Assembly (NCBI RefSeq): GCF_024171765.1
Contig: NZ_JAMTCI010000001.1
Location: 2,342,796-2,406,795 of the forward strand
Direction of reading: 5' to 3'
DNA: 64,000 bases
Source of the DNA: Williamsia deligens
Lineage (GTDB): Bacteria > Actinomycetota > Actinomycetes > Mycobacteriales > Mycobacteriaceae
In this document: piece by piece, positions 35,155 to 43,535 of the stretch
Layout: every line of letters starts with the position of its first letter
How positions within the stretch are numbered: the stretch's first letter is position 1
Made by a program: the position numbers and the translations under genes
The notes under the pieces: model-generated
The model's input: only the letters and a program-made list of their open reading frames with translations
Database searches by the model: none
What the model was told of the DNA's origin: nothing

Positions 35155-36146
35155 CCGCGCCGCGGGATCGGGACCGGGGCGTTGCCCGCGACGGCCAGTG
35201 GCTGCCGGCGCGCGACTCTCCGACATATGTGGCGGGCCATCGCGGTCTCGTGGGCTCTGCGATCGTCCGGCGTCTCGAGGCCGACGGTTTCACGCGAATC
35301 CTCAAGCGCTCACGATCCGAAATGGATCTGCGCGACCGAGACGCCGTAATGCGGTTCTTCGCTGACGAACAGCCGCGGGCCGTGATCGTCGCCGCCGCCA
35401 AAGTGGGCGGCATACAAGCGAACAACACCTATCCTGCCGATTTCCTGTCCGAGAACCTGCAGATCCAGGTCAACGTTCTCGATGCCGCGCTGACAAGCCG
35501 GGTCCCGCGACTGTTGTTCCTCGGTTCGTCGTGCATCTACCCGCGGCTGGCCCCGCAGCCGATCACCGAGTCGGCGCTTCTGACAGGGCCTCTGGAACCC
35601 ACGAACGAGGCGTACGCGATCGCCAAGATCGCGGGCATCATCCAGGTTCAATCGGTCCGTCGTCAGCACGGGCTCGCGTGGATATCGGCGATGCCGACGA
35701 ACCTGTACGGGCCGGGTGACAACTTCTCGCCGGAGACGTCGCACGTCCTGCCGGCCATGATCCGCCGGTACGACGACGCGCGACGAGCATCGGACGAGTT
35801 CGTCACGAATTGGGGGAGTGGGCGACCCCGTCGAGAAATGCTCCACGTCGACGACATGGCATCGGCATGTCTCCACCTGCTCGCTAACTACGACGGCCCT
35901 CAACAGGTCAATGTCGGAACCGGGCAGGACGTGACCATTGCCGAGATCGCCGATGTCGTGGCAGCGGCGGTCGACTACACGGGCCGAACCGATTGGGACA
36001 CATCGAAACCCGACGGGACCCCACGCAAGCTCCTGGACGTCAGCACCCTGATGTCCACGGGGTGGAGACCCGCGATATCGCTGGAAGACGGAGTGGCGGC
36101 CACCGTCGACTGGTATCAACGCAACGCCGCCGGCGTCCGAACCTGA
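35151..36146 (+). CDS. fcl: GDP-L-fucose synthase (epimerase/reductase)
   Basis: A 331-residue SDR enzyme making GDP-L-fucose from GDP-4-keto-6-deoxymannose. The NADP site is [17 protein letters not shown], the catalytic Ser/Tyr/Lys are in [10 protein letters not shown] and YAIAKIAG, and family phrases [12 protein letters not shown] and NLYGPGDNF are intact. The ATG at 35151 overlaps the sortase stop (ATGA), and a 25-residue N-terminal tail precedes the Rossmann fold. Its substrate comes from Gmd, encoded 43 bp downstream, but that gene is truncated here. Confidence 0.9.
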   Translation: MTAPRDRDRGVARDGQWLPARDSPTYVAGHRGLVGSAIVRRLEADGFTRILKRSRSEMDLRDRDAVMRFFADEQPRAVIVAAAKVGGIQANNTYPADFLSENLQIQVNVLDAALTSRVPRLLFLGSSCIYPRLAPQPITESALLTGPLEPTNEAYAIAKIAGIIQVQSVRRQHGLAWISAMPTNLYGPGDNFSPETSHVLPAMIRRYDDARRASDEFVTNWGSGRPRREMLHVDDMASACLHLLANYDGPQQVNVGTGQDVTIAEIADVVAAAVDYTGRTDWDTSKPDGTPRKLLDVSTLMSTGWRPAISLEDGVAATVDWYQRNAAGVRT

Positions 36147-36189
36147 CGCCACCGCAGCCCACACACCGGATCGAAAAAAGGATCACAGC

Positions 36190-36786
36190 ATGGCGCGGAA
36201 GGCGTTCATCACCGGGATCACCGGACAGGATGGCTCGTATCTGGCCGAACTGTTGTTGCAGAAGGGTTATGAGGTGCACGGCGTCGTCCGACGGTCCTCG
36301 AACCTCACGACCGCGAGGATCGACCACATCTATCGCGACCCGCACGACGACGCGAGCGGGCAACTCACGCTGCACTACGGCGATGTGACCGACGGCGGCC
36401 GTCTGGCAACACTTCTCGCCGACATCAAACCGGACGAGGTGTACAACCTTGCCGCGCAGTCGCACGTCCGAGTCAGCTTCGACGAGCCGGCGTACACGGG
36501 CGACGCGACAGGACTGGGTGCCACGAGGCTTCTCGAGGCAATCCGTCTGGTCGGTGTCGACTGCCGGTTCTATCAGGCATCGAGTTCGGAGATGTTCGGG
36601 GCCAGCCCGCCTCCGCAGTCCGAGACCACGGTCTTCTCCCCCAAGTCGCCTTACGCTGCCGCAAAGCTCTACTCGTACTGGATGACCCGGAACCACCGGG
36701 AGGCGTACGGCTCGTTCGCCGTGAACGGGATCCTCTTCAACCACGAGTCGCCTCGCCGCGGGAAGACGTTCGTCACACGCAAGACC
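36190..36786 (+). pseudogene. gmd: GDP-mannose 4,6-dehydratase, 3' half missing
   Basis: The first about 197 residues are a faithful Gmd: [51 protein letters not shown] and the catalytic [14 protein letters not shown], reaching [15 protein letters not shown]. At about 36781-36789 the similarity stops; the open frame continues to 37146 but encodes only antisense of a wcaF-like gene. Gmd is normally 320-350 residues, so the substrate-binding C-terminal part is gone and the enzyme should be inactive. GDP-fucose supply would then need a second gmd elsewhere in the genome. Confidence 0.82.
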
Positions 36787-37132
36787 CGGTACAGAGCAGG
36801 ACGTCCTGCGAGATGCACACGTCGTCGCCGATATGGACTCGTTCCAAGTTCAATATCCAGGCGCCCTCGCCGATCCAGGAGTTGTCGCCGATCGTCAGCC
36901 GCCACGGCCAGTGAACGCGCACGTTGTGGCGGAAGACGACCCCATGCCCGATGGAGGCGCCGAACGCGCGCAGGATCCACACGCGGACCGATCCCGGACA
37001 CCACCACCGCGATGCGAATGACCAGCAGATCAACCAGGCGACCTGCGTCCACACCGGACGCCCTCGCGAGTAGCCGTCTCCGCGGAACTCGCGCAATAGC
37101 CGCCGCGGCGGCGGTTCACCCACCTCAGGCAT
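36773..37132 (-). pseudogene. WcaF-like acetyltransferase, 3' end missing
   Basis: A 119-residue left-handed beta-helix acetyltransferase fragment: [67 protein letters not shown]. WcaF-type proteins continue with HD and about 60 more residues including the final hexapeptide coils; here the frame stops at once inside the gmd remnant. It therefore lost its 3' end at the same junction (about 36.78 kb) that truncates gmd from the other side. The missing segment carries the likely catalytic His, so it should be inactive. ATG 37132. Confidence 0.78.
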
Positions 37133-37237
37133 GGATGCGACGATAATCTAGTTCGCGTTCGCGATAGTGCATTGAAGCTGGACTCATCGGCAGACACGTC
37201 GAGCAGTGACGGCGGGTTCCCCCAGGGAGGTCGGACG

Positions 37238-37807
37238 GTGTTACTGGCCAGGGCCGTGCACGTGGCGCGCGGGGAGATCGACCTGTGGTTGCGCGACATC
37301 GTCCTGAACTCCGTGCTGGCAAGCCGGTGGATCCCGCGCATGGTCCGGCCCGCACTTCTGCGTCTGGTCGGCCACAAGGGCGTGCACCCGAGGGCGTTGA
37401 TCAGCGGGGGCTGCTTTATCGGTGCGTGGAGTGGGCTGACCGCCGAGCGTGGCGTATTGATCAACCACGGGTGTTTCTTCGATCTCGGTGCGCCCGTGGT
37501 GTTACGGAAGAATGTGGCGCTCGCCTACGAGGTCATGGTCATCACGTACACCCATGACATCGGTCCGGCCACACTTCGCTCCGGTGAGCACAGAACCGCG
37601 CCGGTAACGATCGGCGAAGGGAGCTGGGTGGGGTCCCGGTCGGTGATCATGCCGGGGGTGTCGATCGGATCGGGCTGCGTCATCGGCGCGGGCAGTGTGG
37701 TCACCTCCGATTGCGTCGACAACGGTGTCTATGCCGGCGCACCGGCCCGTCTACGGCGAATCCTCGAGGCCGACGGCCGGCCCCGTTCGACGGTGCCAGT
37801 TGACTGA
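37238..37807 (+). CDS. Hexapeptide-repeat O-acetyltransferase
   Basis: A 189-residue protein with N-terminal helices and a C-terminal left-handed beta-helix: hexapeptides in LINHGCFFDLGAPVVLRKNV, VTIGEGSWVGSRSVIMPGVSIGSGCVIGAGSVVTSD and the closing VYAGAPARLRR; His in VITYTHDIGP is the likely catalytic residue. Members acetylate sugars using acetyl-CoA. GTG 37238 lies 7 nt after AGGGAGG and is preferred over TTG 37172. It overlaps the next gene's TTG start by 8 nt. It probably acetylates a sugar of the polysaccharide built by this cluster. Confidence 0.8.
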   Translation: MLLARAVHVARGEIDLWLRDIVLNSVLASRWIPRMVRPALLRLVGHKGVHPRALISGGCFIGAWSGLTAERGVLINHGCFFDLGAPVVLRKNVALAYEVMVITYTHDIGPATLRSGEHRTAPVTIGEGSWVGSRSVIMPGVSIGSGCVIGAGSVVTSDCVDNGVYAGAPARLRRILEADGRPRSTVPVD

Positions 37808-39344
37808 CGTCGCGGCCCGGCCGGTGCACGCACCGTCGCGCCCACCGGTAGCCCACGCGAGCACACGGACCAGGAACATCCTGCTCGTCGCGGCCGGCGC
37901 CACCTCCGTCATCCCGGTGATGACCTATGCGGCCACAGGCTTCTCTTTCGTGTGTCTCGTTGCGGTGGTGCTGTACTTCCAGCGACTCGGGGACCGGCGG
38001 CTGTGGCTCCCCCTGGGGGCGGCGTCCCTGGGGAGCATCGCTTATGTGACGTCAGCACTGGTGAACGGCACGTCGCTCCTCGCTCCAGGGGTCCCGTCCT
38101 TTCCCGCCTGTGGGCTGTACTTCTGCGGCATCGTGCTCCTCGCTCGCAGCATCCGAGAGACTGTCTCAATCCTGGCCGGTGCCGCGTTGGGCACTATCGC
38201 CTTCTATCTCGTGTTCGGTACCGCACTGACCGAGAGTGAGTTGTTCGCGAACCTGTGGAAGTACGGATGGGCGCCCTCGGTGACCGTCCTCATTCTGGTC
38301 TGCCTGACCCGCGGCGACAAGGCTCGTCCCTGGTGGGGATGCGCGGCGCTGCTCGCCATGACCGTGGTCAGTGTGGGTCTGAACTTTCGCTCACACTCTC
38401 TGTTGTGCCTCGTCGCCGCGGTGTTCGTGGCGACGGACAGAATCCGCGTGCGAGCGACGCCGGTGACCGCCAAGATCATCACCGGTCTGGTGCTGGCGGT
38501 GGCAGGATCGGTGGCGTTGCGGCTCGCGGCCGGCGCCGGATGGCTCGGTGCATCGCTCACCGAGAAGATCGAGTCCCAGGCCGGCGATCACGTGCCGACG
38601 ATTCTCGCGGGTCGGAGTGAATCGCCGTTGTCGCTCACCGCGATCGCAGCCAAGCCCGTTCTGGGTTGGGGCAGCGCGGACAACATCTCGCCGGAGGTGT
38701 TCGAGAGGGCCTACCAACTCGCCCTGAAGATCGGCTTCGACTCGTCGTACCCGTTCGAGTACGCCTGGCGCTTGCCGGGCGGCGCTGTGTCGCTGCATTC
38801 CATCCTTCTGGGGTCCACGGCAGAGGCTGGGTTCCTCGGGGCCCTGCTGCCGCTCTACCTGATCGGCGTGTGCGTCGTCCTGATCCGGCTCGCACCCGCC
38901 AATCCTGTGTGGGCGACGCTGTTGACCTACCTGGGTGTACAGGGAATCTGGGACTTGCTGTTCTCGCCGTGGAGCTACAACCTCCCCGTCGTATATGCCG
39001 CCGAGACGGCGTTGGCTGTGGCCATACTTGTTGCCAGGAACCACGGTCGTGCGGCCTCGGCCGCCAGGGTGATCCGAGGAGGTCCGGGTGAAGACGGACG
39101 CGACGGTCAGCGTCATCATCCCGACGATCGGGCGATCGTCCCTGCGTTCGGCGGTGCACTCGGCTCTGGATCAGACGGCGGCAGTCCTCGAGATCCTGGT
39201 GGTGGCCGACACCATCGATCCGGTCCAGACGGGAACGGACGATCCGCGGGTGACCGTCATCCACACCGGTTCTGGGCACGGACCGGCCCGGGCGCGCCAG
39301 CTCGGGGTGGAGAGAGCGTCGGGCGACATCGTGGCGCTTCTTGA
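37800..39344 (+). CDS. O-antigen ligase/polymerase-like membrane protein (Wzy candidate)
   Basis: A polytopic protein with about ten membrane helices and a large extracytoplasmic loop (about residues 240-340) holding VPTILAGRSESPLSLTAIAAKPVLGWGS, the usual Wzy_C/O-antigen-ligase pattern. It should polymerise or ligate lipid-linked repeat units outside the membrane. TTG 37800 overlaps the preceding stop; the start is uncertain. Membrane character ends near 39050, yet the frame runs on to 39344, overlapping the next gene by 257 nt with a Gly/Arg/His-rich non-natural tail. A one-base loss near 39.0-39.09 kb would instead let it stop at 39091 as GTGA with the next start. Confidence 0.75.
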   Translation: MTDVAARPVHAPSRPPVAHASTRTRNILLVAAGATSVIPVMTYAATGFSFVCLVAVVLYFQRLGDRRLWLPLGAASLGSIAYVTSALVNGTSLLAPGVPSFPACGLYFCGIVLLARSIRETVSILAGAALGTIAFYLVFGTALTESELFANLWKYGWAPSVTVLILVCLTRGDKARPWWGCAALLAMTVVSVGLNFRSHSLLCLVAAVFVATDRIRVRATPVTAKIITGLVLAVAGSVALRLAAGAGWLGASLTEKIESQAGDHVPTILAGRSESPLSLTAIAAKPVLGWGSADNISPEVFERAYQLALKIGFDSSYPFEYAWRLPGGAVSLHSILLGSTAEAGFLGALLPLYLIGVCVVLIRLAPANPVWATLLTYLGVQGIWDLLFSPWSYNLPVVYAAETALAVAILVARNHGRAASAARVIRGGPGEDGRDGQRHHPDDRAIVPAFGGALGSGSDGGSPRDPGGGRHHRSGPDGNGRSAGDRHPHRFWARTGPGAPARGGESVGRHRGAS

Positions 39345-40014
39345 CGACGACGACCTCTGGCATCCGTTCAAGATCGAACGGCAGTTGATCGAGGTCGACC
39401 GCATGCCCTCCGGCTCGGCCTGGGTGATGTCGACGCGCGCGGCCATGCGACGCACGGGGAAGAGGGATCGCGTCATCCCGCGTGCCCTGATGCCGCATGG
39501 CACGGGTGTTCTCCAATATCTGTTCACGCGGCGATCGATCCGGAGCGGCGACGCGATGATCCAGAGCTCGACGATGTGTTTCCCGCGCGAACTCGCGCTG
39601 AGGACGCCGTTGGACGGCGCGGGGTGCTCCCCGCACGACGAACCAGGGTGGCTCGCCGCGGTGGAACGCGACAACCCGGGGCTGGTGATCCGGCACGCCC
39701 CCGAGTGTCTGACGATCATGCGGGTCGATCACCCGTCGGTGTCGCGAACGGTCCACGACGACAGTCATGACTACATCGCCTGGGGCCTGGAACATCTGGG
39801 TTCGACGACCGCCCGGGCGCGAGGCGACTACTTCTTGACCAACCCGGTGGTCGCGGCGGTGGCCGGTGGCTCCCCCCACGGCGTCTGGAGGTCGATCACA
39901 ACGGGCGTCCGAGCGGGGCGGCCGGGTGCGTCGGCGATCCTGTTCGCGTGTCTGCAACTCGTCCGGAGCCTCGTCGGCGCGGCCATGCCGGGCGGGAGGC
40001 GGTCGGATGGTTGA
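39088..40014 (+). CDS. Family-2 glycosyltransferase
   Basis: A 308-residue GT-A enzyme: VSVIIPTIGRSSLRSAVHSAL, the nucleotide-sugar and metal site VALLDDDDLWHPFKIERQL, and a C-terminal helical region with SPHDEPGWLAAV as probable catalytic acid region. No membrane helix except a hydrophobic C-terminal stretch. It should add one sugar to the lipid-linked repeat on the cytosolic side. GTG 39088 follows GAGGAGGT. Its ATG-started neighbour overlaps its stop by 8 nt. Confidence 0.85.
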   Translation: MKTDATVSVIIPTIGRSSLRSAVHSALDQTAAVLEILVVADTIDPVQTGTDDPRVTVIHTGSGHGPARARQLGVERASGDIVALLDDDDLWHPFKIERQLIEVDRMPSGSAWVMSTRAAMRRTGKRDRVIPRALMPHGTGVLQYLFTRRSIRSGDAMIQSSTMCFPRELALRTPLDGAGCSPHDEPGWLAAVERDNPGLVIRHAPECLTIMRVDHPSVSRTVHDDSHDYIAWGLEHLGSTTARARGDYFLTNPVVAAVAGGSPHGVWRSITTGVRAGRPGASAILFACLQLVRSLVGAAMPGGRRSDG

Positions 40015-40810
40015 CGGCGGTACCGATGCGCCGACGGTCTCGGTGGTGACGATCAGTTACCGGGATCTGGACGGGTTGCGCGCAACTCTGGAGAGCACTC
40101 GTACACAACGATATCCGCGTGTCGAACACATCGTCATCGACGGTGGTTCCGGTGCGTCGGTCGTCGAATTCCTCGCAGAGGCCGGAATCGCGTACTGGCA
40201 GTCGGAGAGCGACGGCGGACGCTACGACGCGATGAATCAGGGCATCGGGCATGCGTCGGGCGATCTCATCTGGTTCCTTCATTCGTCCGATCGCTTCGCT
40301 GACGAGGATGTCGTCGGACGCGCCGTGGCAGCGCTCGCCCATAACGACACCGACGTACGCCGGACGTGGGGGTTCGGCGGCGCCACGCTTGTGACAGACG
40401 GCGGTAGGACCGGCCGGTACTGGGGATACCGGCGTTTTCACCGCCGGCGGTTCGAGTTCGGTGTTGCCCCCATTCCGCACCAGGCCGCAGTCTTCGGAGC
40501 CGAGATCGTCTCGGCCGTCGGTGGATACTCGACGACGTTCGGACTCGCGGCGGACCATCTCTTCATGCTCCAGGCGGCCCGCCGGGCCGAACCGGTCGTC
40601 ATCGCCGGAAGCCTGTGCCTGTTCGACACCTCCGGGGCGGGCAGCGTGCGTCCTCAGCGCGAACACTTTCGTGACATCCGCGCAGCGTGGTCCGTGGCCG
40701 AGTCCCGCTCCGCCGCATCTCGTCGGCTGTTCACGGCGATGTCCTACATCGTCGAGGCCGAAGCAGCTGCGAAGCGGCACCTGCGTGGTGTGCTCGGCAG
40801 AGCGAGGTGA
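40007..40810 (+). CDS. Family-2 glycosyltransferase (WcaA/WcaE-like)
   Basis: A 267-residue GT-A enzyme with VSVVTISYRDLDGLRATLEST, VEHIVIDGGSGASVVEFL, AYWQSESDGGRYDAMNQGIGHASGDLIWFLHSSD, a sequence signature of short colanic-acid-type glycosyltransferases. The metal motif is SSD rather than DxD. ATG 40007 has a GGGAGG site and overlaps the previous gene's end by 8 nt. The sugar and linkage are unknown. Confidence 0.85.
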   Translation: MVDGGTDAPTVSVVTISYRDLDGLRATLESTRTQRYPRVEHIVIDGGSGASVVEFLAEAGIAYWQSESDGGRYDAMNQGIGHASGDLIWFLHSSDRFADEDVVGRAVAALAHNDTDVRRTWGFGGATLVTDGGRTGRYWGYRRFHRRRFEFGVAPIPHQAAVFGAEIVSAVGGYSTTFGLAADHLFMLQAARRAEPVVIAGSLCLFDTSGAGSVRPQREHFRDIRAAWSVAESRSAASRRLFTAMSYIVEAEAAAKRHLRGVLGRAR

Positions 40811-40815
40811 GGCCT

Positions 40816-42303
40816 GTGCCCGGGAGACGGCGATCCGCGCAGCCGCAGGGTTGGTACCGACCCGCGCCTGCCCTGGGTGCCGATCCCGCGTGGGCGCCCG
40901 CGCTTCCCGCAGGGCGGCACCGGGTCACCTCTCCCACGCGGATCTCGGAAGACACTGCGGGGCGCGCGTTCACGACCTCAGAGCGTCGCTCGCTCCTGTT
41001 GAGCACGGTGTTCCGAATACTCGGGACGCCGATCGTCGCGCTGTGCGGCGTCGTCGCGGCCGGCATCGTGATCCGCGCGACCGGAGCGCAGACCTACGGC
41101 CTCGTGACCCTGGTGTCCACTATCGGTCTGCTCCTGCCGTTCGCAGACCTCGGCATCGCTGCGGTTGCGATGAACGCGGTCTCGACCACCCGGACACCCT
41201 CCACCGACCTCCACGTCGTGGACACGGTGCGCGCTGCTTTCCGGTCCCTGGTGGTGGTTGCAGTCGTCATCACGATTGCAGCGCTGGCGGTGATGGCCGC
41301 TGACGGCTGGGATGTGCTCATCGGACTCCGGTCTGGAGATCAGGACAGATGGGCCATCACCGCCGGGGTCATCGTGTTCGCCTGGACGATCCCCGCGGGC
41401 ATAGGTCTCCGGCTCCTCATCGGAGCGGACAAGAACGAACTCGCAGTGTTGGCGACCATGTCCAATTCCGTTTTGGGCCTGATGATCACCGTGCTCCTCT
41501 ACGCCGTCGGAGTGCGAGGGATCTGGTTCGTGCTGCCCGCTCTTCTCGGGATTCTCCTGGGCAACCTCGCGTCGACCGTGGTGGCGTTGCGAATCACGGG
41601 GATCGGCCGACTCATGTTCGGCCCTGTGCCGAGTGGGGTGTCCATACGCACGATGCTCGCGGGATCACTCTGGCTGTTCTTCGTGTCCGTGGGGATCCCG
41701 TTCGGCATCCAGGTGCAACGCATGTTCTTGTCCCACCTGTCGACCCCGCAGCAGTTGTCGCAGTACGCGCTGATGGCCCAGGTGTTCGGGATCGGTTGGG
41801 GGGTGCTCTCCACCGCAGCGTTGAGCCTCTGGCCCGTGTTCATCAAGAGGCGCGCCGACCACACCTCGGTCATCGCTCTGTGGGTGAGGACGACCGGGGC
41901 GTTCTGCGGGATCGCGGTAGTGGGCGCAGCAGTGCTCGCCGTGCTCGGTCCGTGGGTCTGCTCATTGATCTCCGGCGGATCCATCAGGGTGACCACGGGT
42001 CTGGCGCTGGCGTTCGGTGCACTGTTGATCGTCCAGGCCACGCATCTGCCGTCTGGTGTTCTCCTCACGAACCCTTCGGGAGCACGGTGGCAGACGTGGT
42101 GTCTGGGGGCCATGGTCGTCGTCACCGTCGTCGGTTGCATCGCCGTCGCGCCTCGCTTCGGGGCGGTGGGCGTGGTGACGGTGACCGCATGTGCGGTCGC
42201 TCTCTGCCAGGTGGTCCCGGATCTGACCTCGGTGCCCCGGCTCGTTCGACGGCGCTCTGCGGCCGAGGCCGAATCCGGAGCCGAAGCGGTGCACGCGGGA
42301 TGA
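40816..42303 (+). CDS. Polysaccharide flippase (Wzx-like)
   Basis: A 495-residue protein with about 12-14 membrane helices, opening after a basic Pro/Arg-rich tail with LLSTVFRILGTPIVALCGVVAAGIVIRATGAQTYGLVTL, the normal first helix of MATE/MOP-type polysaccharide exporters. It should flip the undecaprenyl-linked repeat unit for the Wzy protein at 37800. GTG 40816 lies 5 nt after the preceding stop with a GAGG site; its stop overlaps the next ATG. Confidence 0.85.
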   Translation: MPGRRRSAQPQGWYRPAPALGADPAWAPALPAGRHRVTSPTRISEDTAGRAFTTSERRSLLLSTVFRILGTPIVALCGVVAAGIVIRATGAQTYGLVTLVSTIGLLLPFADLGIAAVAMNAVSTTRTPSTDLHVVDTVRAAFRSLVVVAVVITIAALAVMAADGWDVLIGLRSGDQDRWAITAGVIVFAWTIPAGIGLRLLIGADKNELAVLATMSNSVLGLMITVLLYAVGVRGIWFVLPALLGILLGNLASTVVALRITGIGRLMFGPVPSGVSIRTMLAGSLWLFFVSVGIPFGIQVQRMFLSHLSTPQQLSQYALMAQVFGIGWGVLSTAALSLWPVFIKRRADHTSVIALWVRTTGAFCGIAVVGAAVLAVLGPWVCSLISGGSIRVTTGLALAFGALLIVQATHLPSGVLLTNPSGARWQTWCLGAMVVVTVVGCIAVAPRFGAVGVVTVTACAVALCQVVPDLTSVPRLVRRRSAAEAESGAEAVHAG

Positions 42304-43535
42304 GGATCACGGTCATCGGTGCCAACTATTCGCCGGAGCCGACAGGGATCGCCCCCTACACGGCCGCTGCTGTCGAGTACCTCCACGCCCGTGGTCACCT
42401 CGTGCGCGTGATCACCGGGTATCCCCACTATCCGCAGTGGCGTGTCGACGAGCGGTATGGGGGGCAGGCAATCGACGAACGGATCAACGGCGTCGAGGTT
42501 CACCGCGTCCGCCACAGCGTGCCGTCGACGATGTCGGCGGCCCGGCGGGCCAGGTTCGAGTTGTCCTTCGGTCGCGCAGTGGTGACCTCCGCCGCCTTCC
42601 GGGCTGCGCGCACCAGTGATGTCGTCGTCGTCGTGTCCCCAGCGCTCTTGGCGAACGCGGTCATCGTTCCGGCATTGCGCCTGGGTGCACGCCGACCGGC
42701 GATCGGCGTCTGGGTCCAGGATCTCTACACCCAGGGGGTACAGGAGACGGGAATCGCAGGGCAACGAATCGTGGCCCGGGTGGAGTCGACGGTGATACGT
42801 CAGGCCGACGGCGTGGCCGTTCTGCACCCGCGATTCGCCTCGGCGCTCGAGGCCATCGGTGTAGATGGCTCACGTATCTCTCTGCTGCCCAATTGGACTC
42901 ACATACCCGTCGACCGACGCAGGGGCGACCGCGGGGCTGCCCGCCGAGCGCTGGGGTGGCGGGACGGGGAAGTGGTCGTTCTGCACGCCGGCAACATGGG
43001 TGTGAAACAGCACCTGGACAATGTGGTGGAGGCCGGCCGCCTCGCGCAGACAACAGGCGTTGACGTCCGCTTCGTACTCATGGGCGACGGAAATCAGCGG
43101 GCGCGGTTGGAACAGGGGGCATCCGGGGTGGGGACCGTCCAGTTCGTCGATCCACTCCCCGAGCGCGAGTACGTGGCTGCGTTGGGGGCAGCCGACATCC
43201 TGCTCGTCAACGAGGCCGCGGACATCTCCGACATGGCGGTTCCCAGCAAGTTGACGTCCTACTTCATCAGCGGAACTCCGGTTGTCGCCGCCACCCGCGA
43301 GTACAGCCTCACTCACGACGAATTGGTGAGGTCGGGTGCCGGACTGCGAGTCGATCCCGGCGACCCGGCAGCTCTGCTCGAAGCCGTCACCGAATTGGCC
43401 GCGGATCCGATTCGGGCCGCCGAGATGACCCGCCGTGGTTCCGCCTACGCGCGATCGACGTTGGCGGCGGACACGGCGCTCGCGCGTGTGGAGGACTGGG
43501 CGACGTCGCTCGTAGGCCGCGATCAACGCCGGTAG
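42300..43535 (+). CDS. Family-4 glycosyltransferase (WcaI-like)
   Basis: A 411-residue GT-B enzyme: N-domain MRITVIGANYSPEPTGIAPYTAAAVEYLHARGH and VITGYPHYPQWRVD, linker GVWVQDLYTQGVQETG, and C-domain VVLHAGNMGVKQHLDNVVEAG, FVLMGDGNQRARLE, ADILLVNEAADISDMAVPSKLTSYFISGTP with the donor-binding Glu/Pro region. The pattern is that of WcaI of colanic acid (fucosyltransferase family), fitting the fcl/gmd genes nearby. ATG 42300 overlaps the flippase stop (ATGA). Its last 13 bp overlap the convergent glycosidase gene. Confidence 0.87.
   Translation: MRITVIGANYSPEPTGIAPYTAAAVEYLHARGHLVRVITGYPHYPQWRVDERYGGQAIDERINGVEVHRVRHSVPSTMSAARRARFELSFGRAVVTSAAFRAARTSDVVVVVSPALLANAVIVPALRLGARRPAIGVWVQDLYTQGVQETGIAGQRIVARVESTVIRQADGVAVLHPRFASALEAIGVDGSRISLLPNWTHIPVDRRRGDRGAARRALGWRDGEVVVLHAGNMGVKQHLDNVVEAGRLAQTTGVDVRFVLMGDGNQRARLEQGASGVGTVQFVDPLPEREYVAALGAADILLVNEAADISDMAVPSKLTSYFISGTPVVAATREYSLTHDELVRSGAGLRVDPGDPAALLEAVTELAADPIRAAEMTRRGSAYARSTLAADTALARVEDWATSLVGRDQRR

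Noticed and set aside
36787-37146. C-terminal part of the gmd frame as a genuine novel fusion
   Set aside because: The extension is the exact antisense of the wcaF-like gene and has shadow composition.
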